A stretch of 64,000 bases of DNA from Nepenthes gracilis (GCA_033239525.1 BSYO01000023.1:10172385-10236384); one strand, 5' to 3'; positions 1 through 13,291 are shown, counted from the stretch's first letter. Numbers and translations are program-made. Notes: a model not told the origin generated them from the sequence alone.

Positions 1-426
1 CACTCCTACACTGTCGCCACCACTACCACCGCGGCAGCTGATAATGCCGTTGCCGCCACAAACGGCAGCCACCAATGAGCCCCACATCAATCTCCTCTCC
101 CTCCTTCTCCCTCTCCTTCTTCTTCCTCCGCCTGCGAAACCCTAAACCCCCTCTCACACACTCTCTCCCGATTCTCTCACCCTTTTCCTTTTTTCCATTC
201 TTTTTCATTCTTTTTTTCCTTATATATATATATATATCCTTTTATTATATTTCAAAATAATCGAATTAGTACTTAACTGATAACACAGGCATACCTTGGG
301 CACCACTTCGCACTTTCAATCATTTCTTAAAATTTTTTCATATTTTAATTTATTTTTACCACTTTTAAATTACTCAAAATTATAATAAATATTAAAATTG
401 TCCAAACAGGGATTTAAAATTTTACA
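1..426 (-). repeat. 3' LTR, partial (U3 side)
   Basis: The sequence matches 6420-6850 block by block: a CCACCACTACC-type start, GCGAAACCCTAAACCCC, a pyrimidine-rich run, (TA)n, then CAAAATAATC and a final TTACA. The minus-strand LTR start is therefore at 426. The other end lies left of the window. Confidence 0.75.
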
Positions 427-441
427 TTCTTCCCTCCTTAT
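427..441 (-). other. Polypurine tract (plus-strand primer) of the reverse gypsy element
   Basis: The minus strand reads ATAAGGAGGGAAGA directly before the LTR terminus TGTAAA. The forward element at 12929-12940 has the same layout (GTGGGGGAAA before TGTAAT), which supports the assignment. Confidence 0.6.
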
Positions 442-1156
442 AAAAATTTTGTTTTTGAACTTTATGCACATAAATCCTTGAACAGATAAGAACAATTCTT
501 TTGAATTCAACCTCAATCAAAATATTCCACCAAAAATCTGATCCTCAACACCGATCATTCTATCCCAATATCGGAACCTAAACCCCAACATAGGATAAAT
601 TCTCGCAAATTTTCAACGATTCGAACTCAATCACGTCGAACAGATCATATACAAATTTCTTAACCGAAAGATTTTTCAAAAACATCATGACCAAAATGGT
701 CATCTTATTTCTCAATACGTGATTCATTTTGCCTAAAAAATATGAGCTGAAACCCATCATAAAATAGCTCATCGAAATCAGTAATAATTCAAACTCGATT
801 ACATGCAAATGATCAATCCATATATCTCTCAACATACATATGCAAAACACATCATAATGATTTCACCAAAATTAGGGCAACGCCAATTGTTGGCCATTTC
901 TCCAATTCACTATAAAACCTCAAAAGGCCTACCAAACCTCAACCTTAATCTATCAATTGCCAAAATTTGAAATTCTTTTCTTCATGATGTTTTCAAAAAT
1001 ATCTGACCACTCTTTTTGATTATCTAATCAGGCTGCAAATATGATATCTAACTTCAATCATCAAATCAAATCTTGTAACTGACAGTTGTGAATTCACACG
1101 CTTCCACTGCACAACTCAGATCGATCATCTACTTCCAATTGCAATTATGGGCCTCA

Positions 1157-1258
1157 TCACGATAATGTGTCGGCAGCCAAACTAGGGAATGGCATTTTGA
1201 TCAACAAGCAATGAGTCAACTTCATCAGTTTATCCATCATCATCCAAATTACCACCAA
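1157..1258 (-). pseudogene. Ty3/gypsy integrase core fragment
   Basis: Read on the minus strand, about 33 residues resemble the first catalytic block of plant gypsy integrases. The fragment contains VVIWMMMDKLMKLTHCLLI, then KMPFPSL; the family pattern is V.VIVDRLTKSAHFLPI followed by M.FSL..LA. The catalytic Asp of the VDRLTK motif survives as MDKLMK. A stop follows after ADTLS. This is a remnant of the element's pol gene and fixes its strand. No intact integrase remains. Confidence 0.65.
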
Positions 1259-1575
1259 ATTCTTCGATGTCCAATGCAGACTAGAAATAAAATCTCGAAT
1301 GCTTCTTCTAATTGACTTCCTCCCTTAGGCACGGATATAGCTTGTCACGAAGGTCGTGATCTCAAGCTTCATGTTTCGCCTGCTGGATTTGACACGAGAT
1401 TAAATCGCCATCAAACTCTCTCCACTCCACTAGGTGGTGAGTTTTCGATGTTCCCATCGAACTTGGATCACTCTAACTCAACTATAATTGCTGACGACCT
1501 CATTCGTTCTTGAGTTTCTATTCAATCAGCTTTCAAGTTGTCATTCAATCAGTCGAAAGTCAAATGAGAGAATTG

Positions 1576-1983
1576 TTAAAAACATACCTCCCCTCGAATG
1601 TCCAATGAAAAGCACTTTGTAGAATGTTTGAAATCACCTACTCGATCGATTCCAACTTCAAGGCGGCTCGTCCAAAAAAGGACATCACCACTTATCTTCT
1701 TAAAAGCTTCTCCTTCAAAAAGAAGTTTCGTTTCAAAATTTAATCTGACAACAAAGAGAGGAAATCCTTCCAGCCCAAATCTTCCTATTGGCATTCTCGT
1801 CACAGCACCTTCACGCAAAATTCTCCAAATTGCACCGTATACCAAACTTGTCTTAGATAAGGCACCCGATACACAGAATCCAAACATAATTAAATCTTTT
1901 GTAGAAGTATCACTAAGGACTACCATTCCTTTTGATCCATCAGGGGTCGACAAAATTGACATTGATGACATTCTGTTCTTCAA
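1576..1983 (-). pseudogene. Possible RNase H remnant of the reverse gypsy element
   Basis: A 135-residue open frame lies on the minus strand, upstream of the integrase fragment in element order, where RNase H is expected. Near its start the residues VVLSDTSTKDLI resemble the first RNase H motif of gypsy elements (VVYSDASKKGLG). The rest is not recognisable. The frame is also open on the other strand over the same interval, so its openness alone is not evidence of a gene. It could equally be chance. Confidence 0.3.
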
Positions 1984-4449
1984 TTACTGAAAACTTTTCT
2001 CACAAGTGTCACTTCAATTAAATACCGATTGTCTCTCTTCCAAAAGCGCCAACGATCCTACAATTCTTGAGAAATATTCAACGAAACCCCCGTCAAAATC
2101 AACTAGATCCAAGAAACTCTACACTCTCGAGTCAATCTTTTAAGATTCACTGCTACTTTTATCTTCTTCGGATTGTCAAATATCACCTTAACAAACATAT
2201 GACCCGAAATGATGCCTTCTCTAACCATAATTTACACTCTTCAAAATTCTTCAATTAAATTAAAACATCATTTATAAGGCCATTATAACTAATCCAAACA
2301 CGGTAAAAAATTCCAATCGATAATATCCACAAAAGACGCCAAAACATTCGACAACCCAAAAGCACCATCAAAACTTCACAATGGCCACACATTGACCTAA
2401 TAGCTGTCATATACATATCCTCACACTTAATTCACAATTAAGGATACGTTGAGCACAGTTTGGTCTTAGGGAAAACCCAAATTTCTTCAATTGAATCCAA
2501 CGAATCATCGATCCTTGAGAGCTGATACATATCCCATTTTAAATAATTCAAACACAAACCCATCGATCCAACTTTATTCACTAAAGAATATTGAAATACT
2601 CTATGCCAAGAAACTTAGCCGAACAAAATCCTTCTCAACAGATTTTACAATTGCTGTCCCAATTTCTTCAACTCAGACAAGACTACCCCATATAGAGCCT
2701 TCAAAATAGGCGCAAATCCAAACACAATATCGATAGTAGATTCGATCTCCCGATCTATAGACAATCAAGACCAATCCTTGAAAAAACACTTTCGAACTCA
2801 CAGATAACCAAAATGTCTTTAATTTTCATGTAATAGCTCCCAGATGTGACTATATATGTAAGATGAGCTTGGCACCCATCTTTCAGAAGGTGACTTATAC
2901 GTAATGCTGAAATCAACTCTTAAGCCTTCTGACTGATTCTTCCTTAGAACTCCAAGGAGTCATATCCCGAAACACAGAATGGAACAGTCTTAACAAAACA
3001 GTCTTCCATTTTCGAGGAATCGACTCTAACTTCATGAGCTATAACTGTAAATGCTTCATCTGGAACCATCTTGAACCATCTAACTCCTATTTGGATGTTT
3101 GAAATCCAGATGTCTAGGATTTGAATGATCCTTTGACGAATGGTATATTTGGCCATGATTTCAAGCAGACTCCATTTTTGATGGAGCAAACTCATCTCAC
3201 ATGCTTCTTCCTACTAAACTTGCAAGCTGACTTTGCAAACTCAAACTTCGAGAAAAAGACTTTGTTTCATCTAACTTTCCTTTAGGGTGTCCTCTAGAAG
3301 ATAAGCATATCCATTCTTCGAGTTTTGACTCCAATACTTTGACTACTTTTTAAAAATGTATCTCCCAAAACTACTCCTACTTGATCAACAGAGCCTGGTC
3401 CAGCTTTTGGCACCGACTACTTCTAAATTGAATCTTGAAATTCATGTTGAAATTTTTGAGCTCTTATGCCTCATCCGCAATCATATGGGAAACAAATCAA
3501 GATGGCTTCACAAACTATACATTGTCCTCAGCTACTATCATGCTGTAACAAAATCCTTCAGATGCTTCAACATCTTACTGTGCATCGCTTTAGAGGCTGA
3601 ATCTCGAGCTCTTTATCCATTAATTCTTCAATGATAAATAAATTGCCAAGCCTACCATTCATCCGATCACAACGATGAGTGAAAATGGGTAATCCTTGAG
3701 TCTTCCTCTTGACCGAGCCATAGCTTCAGACCTTTACATGATTGGCATCGCCATTGCTAGCAAGAATCAAATCTGCACTCCATTGTCTTTTCTTTTAGTA
3801 GAGGTTGATCACCATTAACTCCACAGCTTCTCTTGCGAAGAGAAACGAGTTGACTTGACATGATCTTCTTCATCTTTATCTACAACTTTCAATCTTGAAG
3901 AATCTTTATTTTCTTACTTGGACCCAATGATCACTTTTTGCTTTGCATGCATCATTCTTATGCAGTACCTCGCTAATCTTCTCTGTATTATTCCAATTTT
4001 ATCAGATGTCTTCGAAGAGACATTCTAAGCATGTCTACGAAGAGACATTTCAAGCATTCTCCTCATTCTCCTGACCCACTTTATCACCTACCTCTTTTCT
4101 GACCAAAATCTCCTTTTACTTTGTGAGATTTCGAATCGGTACCATCCAAGGCCACTCCTTTTCTAAAATCACAAAATCCAACAAAATCTCCACATATCAG
4201 TAAAAACTAAACAAAATCCTCCTTCTACTGCTATATCAAACTACCTATTATGTCGCTCGTGCGACTCATCATAATCAAATGATCATCCTTCCAATCCAAA
4301 TTTAAACATCTACAACTTGACCTTCTGATTCAAACCCAAGTCCACATAACTCAAATTTTTTATAATTTGCCAAAGACAATACTTAGCTCGTCCAGAAGTT
4401 CAATCCATTATTTACCCAAAATGACTCAAAGTACCTATTCTTATGACTT

Positions 4450-4466
4450 TTCTCTGATGTCATCTC
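4450..4466 (-). other. Degenerate primer-binding site of the reverse gypsy element
   Basis: The minus strand reads GATGACATCAGAGAAAAG, close to the plant initiator-Met-tRNA primer site pattern TGGTATCAGAGC. It follows an LTR-like terminus (CATGACA). It sits about 2.4 kb from the right LTR edge, comparable to the 2.25-kb LTR at 59501-61750. Confidence 0.5.
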
Positions 4467-6630
4467 TGTCATGAATCCGAACTAAGCAGGTCAATTTAAA
4501 TAACTAATTATAATTCTTAAAATTTAAAATCTTAAATAATTTTAAACAAATATTACTAAATCCCAAAATCCGTGTGTAACAAGCCAAATAAATAGGACCC
4601 GACACAAATTAAAATCAAGACAGGATCTCATCGGACAACCATTCAGATAAAATAAATACGACATGCTCTACAATCATTGTAAGGGAGGTAACAATTCTAA
4701 CTAAAATCATGAATCTGACATAATATAACATCCCAACTATTTCTAAAATATATCTATTAGCCTATATCCAGCAAATTCTATAATACAATCACACCAGTTG
4801 CCAAATTATACTATAATGAGACTAGAACTCACCAAAAAGGATGAACAATTGACGGATTATGTCCTAACTCCTACAGTGCATTCGAACCTTCTACTTTGAA
4901 GGAACGAAATAGAAAACACAAGTCAGGTACTCAGCAAGTATCAGATTTAAACAAAAGGAGTTCAATGATTTAGAGAAAATGTCAAATGGATAAAAATCCG
5001 TTCAAATGATAGGATAAATTCAAATCGCCGATAAAACAAATCTAATAAAATTTAAGATCTAAAATTCAAAATCCAATGGTAGTCTCGTATACAAATTAAA
5101 TATCTAAATAAAAAATAATATCTAAATCATAAAACGGTTATCATTGGAATATGTATATATATATAATAAACATATATAAACAAAACAGAAGTGATCCAAA
5201 CCAATTTCAATAGGCAATTATCAAATTTAAAATTCCAATCTAAGTCTAAGTTTGGGTTTGAGTTCAAATCCGAGTCAAAATTCAAGGCCCAATCAACTTA
5301 TGATTTGAGGAAGAATCTAATAGTCAGATGATACAATAGTGTGCGTCGAAGTCGAAGTAGCATCGCAGCAGATAGTCTAAGGGTTCGAATCAAAATATAT
5401 AGTTAAAATTATTTATATAAGACATACTAAAATCCAATTGAAGGCAAAATTAACGAATTTTAAATTTAAATCCAAATCAAAATCTAATATAAATAAATAC
5501 AAAAATATAAATTATGCATCAAATTTAAATTTTAATTATTTAAAGACTAATTTGAGGAAGAGTTACACATAATCCTAATAATCTTAAGTAAAATCAAATG
5601 CAAATTAGGTCAGCATGTATGGCCACCAATATACTTGTACCATACGTAAGATTGCTCATTAATGTTTGACACTCACGGCTTTGGGTATAATTTTTAAACT
5701 TGTCAGATTTGTTAGGACGTTTGAATATATTATAAGGTCAAATCAAATAATCCAAATGTAAATTATCACTATTCCAAACCGTTCGTATCGGCGGAAAGGG
5801 ATTTTCAAATAAATCTCCCAATCAAGAGTTGGTTAGAACATCTAATAATCCAAATCCAAATGTAGTGACCACGACCCAGCATATGTATGTGATTGCACGG
5901 CTTATGCAAAGTTTCATACTCATTTTCATATAAATATACTAATATAAAAATATAGAGTATACAATAAATTTTTTAGACTTTTAAAAAAATATTAAACCCT
6001 CAAAAATCATAAAATCAGTACCAAAAATCCCCAAAGCGTCCAATGAACTACACATGTATAGTCAAAATAAATAAATTAGATGTATAAAATATATGCATGT
6101 TAGTAAAAATTTTAAACAGTATTCAAAATATTTCAGATGCTAAATCAAACCAAAGAAGGGGTTTACAGATATTTACATTGACCTCATACTTTATAGATCT
6201 GAAAAAAGGATATCCCAAAATATCTAAATCAGGCCGTTCTCTCTGCTAGACGTGCGCCCCCAATGCACAGCCCCCTCCTCTATGTGGCGCCTCTCACGTT
6301 ACTGCCATTGCCTGCTGCCTTGAATGATCGTCGCCCACTTCCTTCACCGGCTCACCTTCACTCCCCTCACCGTGCCTCCTTCTCTCCCGCAGCTCCTCTC
6401 TCTCAAGCGTGGCTCATACCTACGCCGTCACCGCTACCACCACCGCAGCCGCTGATAACGCTACTGCTACCACGAACGGCCGCTGCCGATGACACGCATG
6501 CCGATCTCCTCTCCCTCCTGCTTTCCTTCTTCTTCCTCCACCTGCGAAACCTTAAACCCCCCTCTCACTCTCTCTCTCCTCTATTCTCTCTCCCCAAAAC
6601 CCCTTTCCTATATTTTCTATTCTTTTTATG

Positions 6631-6661
<31 letters not shown>

Positions 6662-6850
6662 CCTTTTATTATATCCTAAAATAATCAAATCGGTACTCAG
6701 ATGATAACATGAGCACATTTCGAATGCCACTTTGCACTTTCGTTTATTTCTCAAAATTTTATAATATTTTAATTTATTTTTATCACGCCCAAATTACTCA
6801 AAATTATAATAAATATTAAAATAATCCAAACAGAAATCTGAGATATTACA
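4467..6850 (-). repeat. 5' LTR of the reverse gypsy element, about 2.4 kb
   Basis: On the + strand the block begins TGTCATG and ends GATATTACA, fitting TG...CA termini. Its right 430 bases match the partial LTR at 1-426. The stretch near 6240-6600 is GC-rich and pyrimidine-rich (GA-rich on the element's sense strand), a typical leader region. The open frame of 138 codons at 6263-6679 lies on the non-element strand and is Pro/Leu/Ser-rich by composition; I do not call it a gene. Confidence 0.6.
6637..6661. repeat. (TA)n microsatellite in LTR
   Basis: About 12 TA units lie at a position homologous to a shorter (TA)n tract near 217-236 in the other LTR. Replication slippage after insertion would explain the length difference. 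Confidence 0.9.
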
Positions 6851-8639
6851 AATATAACTATAATAATAGTTTAAATATCCTTATACCTAAAGAAAGTTTA
6901 GAAAAAAATTCTAACAAAATAAAATATTAGAATGTATCTCAAGAGTATAAAGTAAATACTCTCTCCAATTGGACTTTATAATCTCTTTATCACAACTCTT
7001 TATCCAACTCTAAAGTCATTCTTCTCTAATCCTGCTACTCTGAAAGAAAAAAATAGTAAGAGTGAGTTAAATACCTAACAAGTAATAATAAATTAAAAAT
7101 AGGTAATAACAATAAACATATCCGATATACAATAAATGATATATACCACAAGTCACAATAGGAATATAATATCCAATAGATAAATAGATTCAAGAATTTG
7201 TATTTTGTTATCTCATGACTCAAAAGTAAAAGTAAGATAGATTACCCTGGATTCTCATCTGACAAAGATCATAAGATTGACTAATAACAGGTGAAATTTC
7301 CTTATAATCCAATATCATGAGAAATAAAGGGATCTCATTGTCCAAATATCAGCATGAACGACTTGAATATCAAATAATAATAAATAATACGACTAATACT
7401 GAATCCGAATATAATAGAATCTGACACATGAATTTTACTAAATATAACTTGTGGATTTGACTGAATCTCAAAATCAACAGGTATTAATAATAACGAGATA
7501 TTGTGAATAACCTCTTAGACCTTATTCTGTTACTGTGAACCAAAGGCCACGTGTTTACGCCCCCAACGGTTGAGAAGTGACGTGAAGTTATTTATGGTAT
7601 CCTCACTACCCTTACAATCTTTTTATGATATCCCTCACCAATGATATCCCTAACATCATTTCCTAATATGATCACATGACTATAAGCATCCCTCTATAAT
7701 AATAATATACCTCATCACCACAATGATACGGAAATCAGTATTAGGTAAGTGTAGACCATACTAAGGTATCGTAGCCTACCATTCAACTAGATACCTTAGT
7801 AATTTCACAAACTCTTCTTAACCTTGATTGTAGAAAGTCAATAACTCAAATATTCAAGCAATCGAGTATGACACAAAGAAGGCTTTGCAATTACAATAAT
7901 ATAAATATCATTCAGTACTGATAATGATCATATACACCCAATCAAAGATAATGCAAATAACGACATCATCGAAAAAGAGGAAAATTACCAAGGACAATTT
8001 GAATATTTAACCAAATGTCATAATATTTTATTAAATCTTTTATATATATAATCATTCATATATTACCACACATCCCATACATAACAACACCATAATAGTT
8101 CTCTCACACGGACACACACTGCTACCCACATATAGCAGCACCTCTTCATACTGCCAGCACACAATCACTGCCAGTAACCCACCATACTGGCAATTTACAC
8201 ACACCCACTCATACCCACTCCTTGTTTACCCACCATTACCATACTCATTTCACAAAATAGAGCACAACCGTCTATTTATTCATATTTCGTCTAATTCTCA
8301 TCAAGGCAAAGGAAATCTCAACTTTTATCTTCAGATATGCAATTATAGAGAAATTATAATATAATTTCACAAATTATCAAGCTCCAATTTTAGTGACAAC
8401 CCTTATATTTTTTATTTCTGTGTCATTCGAGCCCTTGCTCTATTTCACTCATTTCATTATTAGACATCAATTACAGTTGATTCTCCACAAATGTCATCAC
8501 ATACGTAACAAATTATTATCATTTAGAAGGAAAGAATGGGTTTACTCACTAGAAAGAAAGGTCTTGAAACTACTTGCAAAGGAGTCACAAATTAGCTTAC
8601 TTAATTTGAGACAACCTTGTAACAACGGTGACAAATACC
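6851..8639. other. Unassigned AT-rich interval, probably LTR-derived, no gene
   Basis: No convincing coding frame is present. Around 6985-7105 there is a run (GAAAGAAAAAAATAGTAAG followed by AGTGAGTT and CTAACAAGTAATAATA) resembling 59825-59890 inside the reverse LTR at the right of the window. Part of this block may therefore be another reverse chromovirus-like LTR fragment. At 8104-8235 there is a CA/CC-rich low-complexity run. I could not find its ends. Confidence 0.35.
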
Positions 8640-9466
8640 GATGATAATAAAAGCTCACGGCTTTCGATCATGTAGGGTATTTAATCCTTTTTTTATTCTC
8701 CTACATCATTAGCTAATACAATCTATTGGCTCTGGTACACAAAGATAAGTAATTATGCATAATTTATATCCCAAAGAGAATAAGAATAAAATGTCAAAAG
8801 TTAATTGTGTCCCAAAAGTATAATCGATCACATCTTATGTTAAAGCATCCCCATTATGCTCGTATGTTTTCCCCTCATGCTTTATTTTGCTTATATTATT
8901 TACCGTCTTGATTATATTATACTTGTTAGACTTTTAGCTCACCCTTGTTTCTCATTATCTCTAGATTTAGCACAAATTTATTAAACTCGATGGGATAGTA
9001 TAGAGATTTGAAGTGGACTAGACTCAGTCTTGGAATATTATATCAAAGACTAACAATTTGTGGTTTCATTTATGTCATAAAAAAATTATACATATATATA
9101 TATTCATAGTTTAGTTGGAAATCTTAATGTATATTGTTTATATAACTGATGACTAGATAGTTTAGTTTTTACTATGTTTAAATTTATTTATATTTTTGCA
9201 AGTTTTTGTGGTTTGTATTAGGTACCCAGTGGCATCTCTATATGCAATGTTATATCTAGAGACATAATATTTGAGCCATGAATTTTTATGTGGCATTTGG
9301 ATCCTATGTGATTGTGTGAGGTTGTTGTATATATTTGAATGTTGGAGTCGTTAGATTTAATAATTGTGTATTATACATTAGATTGTATATGTTTTTATAT
9401 CAGCTCGATGGCTGTATTATAGAAAAAACTCTACCAAATTTTTGACAGAAAATACGATTTGTCACA
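8640..9466 (+). repeat. 5' LTR remnant of the forward chromovirus-like element
   Basis: The block matches the reverse complement of about 59501-60115 in the right-hand LTR. Shared blocks include ATGCATAATTTATATCCCAA, TATAATCGATCA, GCTTATATTATTTA and the terminal GAAAAAACTCTACCAAATTT region. It ends GTCACA just before the primer-binding site. Its left boundary near 8640 is where the similarity fades; the first part of the LTR is missing. Confidence 0.55.
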
Positions 9467-9467
9467 G

Positions 9468-9479
9468 TTGGTATTAGAG
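9468..9479 (+). other. tRNA-Met-type primer-binding site
   Basis: TTGGTATTAGAG differs at one position from the common plant primer site TTGGTATCAGAG and directly follows the LTR end GTCACA. Confidence 0.7.
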
Positions 9480-12400
9480 AAAAAAAGAGATGCCTTATGT
9501 TTGATTTGAATAATATGCAGTAACTTAGGTTAGATTAAGATTGATCGAATAGGTAGATGTAGGTATAGGACAATTAAGTTAAATTAGATAGTTCTAGTTA
9601 TCCTGGTTGGCTAGTTTAGACTTGAACTAAGTTAGAGTTAGAGAATGAGGTTGGTTTTCCAACTTATGCGTCCTAATTAGCGTCCTAAGGGCAAGCTAAC
9701 TTGAATTGTTCTTACTATGAAAGGAGTGTTAGCATTGGCTCCTAGTCAAGGGTTTGCTCGTGGTGATGGTCGATCGCGAGGTCAAGAAGAGAAGTAGTAG
9801 GAAGGGCACCTTGAGGTTTAAATTTGATTGGTGCTGATTCGGTGCTTGAAATGATCGATATTGATTCGAGGCCTAAGTTAATCGATTTTGATTCGAACTT
9901 TAGGTGATTAGCTTTGTGTTGAGGCCTTAGGTTAATAATTTGCTAAGAAGGAACACTTGATTGATGTATCAAGTGTAATGGATGAGGTGGAAGTGATGGC
10001 TTGAGGTTAGTATAACTTAGAATCAATTTGGATATATTGAATCTAAGGATGTTGATTTAGTGATACTTAAGTGTCTAAACTTTTGATAGCTTGGATCCTA
10101 TATAGAATTGAGATATAGATCATGAGAATTAAGATGATGTCATGGTGATCCAATATTCAAAAGAAGATAAGGTAAGATTGCGCCATATAAGATAAGAGAT
10201 GAAGTCGACTTTGGGAGGTTGATGTGAAAAGAATCATAGGCCTCGAGGATAAAGATATATTGTTGGATATGTTCATGGATGCTTTATAGATAAATGTCTT
10301 GTTACGGTGAGATGTTTGGGAGCAAGTTTTAATTATGGATAGTTCAACCACATGATTAGGGATTGCCTTTATCCCATGGGTCGGACAGTTGAGGAGCCTA
10401 ATACTGTGGATCAAGGTTTCGCGGTGATAGCACAAAGTGTAGAAGTGTCATCCATTGTGGTAGGAGATGAGGTTTTCGGATTTTTATGTTTTGGTATCTG
10501 TGCTATTTTGGAATCCATAATCTATATTTTATTGGTATTTTCCAAGTTTATTCATTTATTTGAGGATCATAGGCCTTATACTAGTTGCGTTGAGGTCTAT
10601 AACATTTCCTTGGGTCTGTAGACGTAGTTGGTTGGGATCACTTAATTACCTTGTGGTGTTAAGGCTTGATACGATTTTGAGGTTGATTTGATTAGTAAGA
10701 TGCCATACTAGTATGAGCTAAGATGGTAAGGATATGACACCTCAGAATCGGATGGAAAAGTTTAAATATGAGGTATTGTTGTTCGAGTGGTGATAAAATT
10801 AGTATTGTTTTGTCTGCATATCATTTAATTAAGATTTGTGCCAAGTTTGGTTATCATATAAGACCACACTTGGGAAGTCGTTTTGGTGGTCACTAAGGAT
10901 ATTGGGCTATGTAAGTATTTGAGGATGTATCCTAGAGGAAATGATTGGTTTAAATCATTTCCTGATTGTAAATTGATGGTTGTTGTGGAGTTGTGCTAAG
11001 ATTGGCATCAAATTTGGAAGACTCCATATTAAACCAATATGGTATCGACTGAGTATTTTGCCGTTGGATACTTTAATGCTTTTGGGATGGCCTCATTGAT
11101 AAATTCTTAGAGTCGATAAGGTGTGAAAATCCTATTTGAGGATCGTATCATGGATTGTGGAAGATGGTTAGTTGTGTGCTCAATTATGAAAAGGATATAA
11201 GTTTGATTAAAGAGAAGTGTTATATTGGGCATGTGGTTTCTTTGATGGCATAAATGTGATTCCTTAAAGTTTGGAGCGATGGCTAATTTGGGAAAGATTG
11301 ATTGATGTCTTGAAGATGTGTGACTTTTTGGGTCTAGTTGAAACTGTAAGGGAGATCCGATAAGTATTTTTTGAAGGGTGCAGCGCCACGAGACATTTGA
11401 CTTGGAGATGAACAGTATTCGTCGGAATGGGTCATGCGAGGGTAGCCTTCAAGGAATTAAAGATTAGATGTTGACCTTATTGTTTGAGTTAAAACCTGAT
11501 GGGTCAAGTAAATTACTTAGAATGTGATCTTTATGAGGAAGCTTTAGGATTGTATATCCCTTGACTTGAATGGGTAGTTGTCCTAAGTTAAGAGGATGTA
11601 AAGCCTATGATCAGAATTACTTCACCCATAATTCGGGATCAGCCATTAAAATCTTTACTTTGCTGATTCATAGGGCTGCTTATAGAGGTAGTCATAGCTT
11701 AATGAACCTTGTGGACTGAGAGGTCGTCTCGCAGGAAGAGATGGCCATGCAAAAATATAAGTGGATAGACTTGCTTGAGGACAGTAATGGTGAATTTTGA
11801 TATCAATCGTGAAGGGTCGATCAAATGATAACGTAGATTAGTGAGGTTGTTGAAGGGGTTATACTTATGAGGTGTATCATCAGTCAAGAAGAATATTATT
11901 GTTGATAATTGGATGTCAAAAATTTTCGGATTGTGTGTTGACTAGGTGCATTAGAGGGGATGTGATAGGATAAATCTCGAGTAAGATACTAATATCTAAG
12001 CAAAAAAGGAGAGCTCTGTCTTTGGTTCTAGGAGGGAGAGTGGCCTCCTAAGTAATGTGGTCATGGAGTTATGAGATGGGAAGCCCTCACCGTCTTGGTT
12101 TTAAGGATTTTAGGGCAGCAAGAATTATGGTACTATTTGGGTAATCGTAGATTTAGCTGGCAAAGACTGCCCGCCTATCGTGAATTTGAGGGATACAACC
12201 GGAATACATAGGTTGGCACATTGGTGTACCAACGAAACGATAAGTTGAATAAGTATTCGAGCTCGAGGTTTTTGGGTGATTGCTTCAATTGCGTTGCCAA
12301 GGTTAATTGTAATTTAGAGATTTTGGACCCTTCTTTAGTTGTATTGATGGCCTTAGGATTTTTTCTTAGGATCATAATTGTTAGGTAACCTAAGAGTCTG

Positions 12401-12799
12401 ATTTGAATTGATGGTCATAAGTTGCAAGAAGATTCTTAGTATCATAATAAGTGGTTAATTAGAGTAGCACAGTAGAAATATGTGGGTCCTTGGCTCAGAT
12501 TTTCAAATTGGGATTAAGGTTCCAAGTGGATGTTCTTTCTCGAGGCGTAGGAGGTATCGAGGTGAGAGCCCGTTGGTTTGTTTAAGATTTTGTATTAAGC
12601 CGGTGAGGTAGTCAATAATTTGGCTTACGTGCGAATTTGAGTAGATTATCGTAATGTCTCCCATGTACCGATAATTGAGGTCATAGGTTTATAATTGGGT
12701 TTAAACATTGTGGGAGATTAGGGATTGTCTTATAACAATGTTTCAATCTCGATTTTTAGATAAAAATTATTAAACATTGAGGATCAGGATAATTCGAAT

Positions 12800-12905
12800 G
12801 ATTAAAGTTTGGTAGAAATAATCGTCTCTCCAAGAAAGTGATTTGGGAGTATGGAGGCGAATTTGGAAGGAATATCCTCCTATTATTAAATTTTGAGGTT
12901 CGTTA
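12800..12905 (+). pseudogene. Chromodomain-like C-terminal remnant of pol
   Basis: Across frames the conceptual product shows VWRN..., a WE/YGG stretch, then EYPP. This resembles the chromovirus chromodomain tail pattern VLWRNH..EEATWE.E.EMR..YP.LF. It is followed by FEGR/FEDE-type residues, as in many plant chromoviruses, where the polypurine tract overlaps the end of pol. Frames change at least twice, so it is non-functional. Confidence 0.5.
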
Positions 12906-12928
12906 AATTTTGAGGACGAAATTTTTAT

Positions 12929-12940
12929 AAGTGGGGGAAA
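12929..12940 (+). other. Polypurine tract
   Basis: AAGTGGGGGAAA lies immediately before the LTR terminus TGTAATATC. It is preceded by GAGGACGAAATTTTTATA, a context typical of plant chromoviruses and mirrored on the minus strand at 427-460. Confidence 0.75.
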
Positions 12941-13131
12941 TGTAATATCAAAAATACTTTTATTCAATTTAATTGAGTTTATTTATTTATTTTTGGATGT
13001 GATAAAAATTAATTAAATATTATTAAAAAATTTTAGAGAATGTTTAAAATTATTAGGCCGGTGTCTAAAGTGTGCTGTTCGGTCATTTGAGTAGCGGTTT
13101 GGGTTTTGAGATTTAAAGAAAAGAAATAAGG

Positions 13132-13136
<5 letters not shown>

Positions 13137-13188
<52 letters not shown>
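13137..13188. repeat. (TAA)n microsatellite, about 17 units
   Basis: An uninterrupted TAA/AAT tract lies inside the LTR. The homologous LTR at 61543-61566 carries a shorter, interrupted TTA tract at the same place. The tract is therefore an ancestral LTR feature that expanded here. Confidence 0.95.
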
Positions 13189-13189
<1 letters not shown>

Positions 13190-13291
13190 GGAAAGGGATT
13201 AAGGGAAAGAAGGAAAACAGAAACACAAAAAGAGGAAAGAGAGGAGAGAGAAAGAGAGAGGGAGCCGGCAGGTAGAGAGAGAAAGGAGCAA

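Larger units (their letters stand above)
1..6850 (-). mobile_element. Decayed Ty3/gypsy (chromovirus-like) LTR retrotransposon, reverse orientation, left edge cut off
   Basis: The first 426 bases and the stretch ending at 6850 are diverged copies of each other. Both share the antisense of a GA-rich leader, a (TA)n tract, an AATAAATATTAAAAT-type block and a TTACA terminus, as expected of two LTRs. On the minus strand, a purine-rich tract lies next to the left LTR and a tRNA-Met-like primer site lies next to the right one, so the element reads right to left. An integrase fragment in between (1157-1258) confirms the gypsy class. All coding sequence is broken by stops and indels. The left end of the 3' LTR is outside the window, so its target-site duplication cannot be checked. 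Chromovirus assignment rests on the LTR resembling the one at 12941 and is inferred. Confidence 0.75.

Noticed and set aside
1598..1990. 130-codon frame (plus) opposite the RNase H-like frame
   Set aside because: There is no known similarity, it lies inside a decayed retroelement, and the minus-strand reading has the better motif.
5370..5400. GGGTTCGAATC, resembling a tRNA T-loop/B box
   Set aside because: No acceptor stem, D arm or A box lies at the right spacing, and it is inside an LTR.
6263..6679. 138-codon Pro/Leu/Ser-rich frame (plus)
   Set aside because: It lies on the non-element strand of an LTR leader rich in pyrimidines and ends in a (TA)n tract translated as alternating Tyr/Ile. 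It is a composition effect.
8723..8740. TTGGCTCTGGTACACA, looking like a reversed tRNA-Met primer site
   Set aside because: The surrounding sequence aligns with the interior of the LTR at 59501-61750 (near 60000), so it is LTR body and not an LTR edge.
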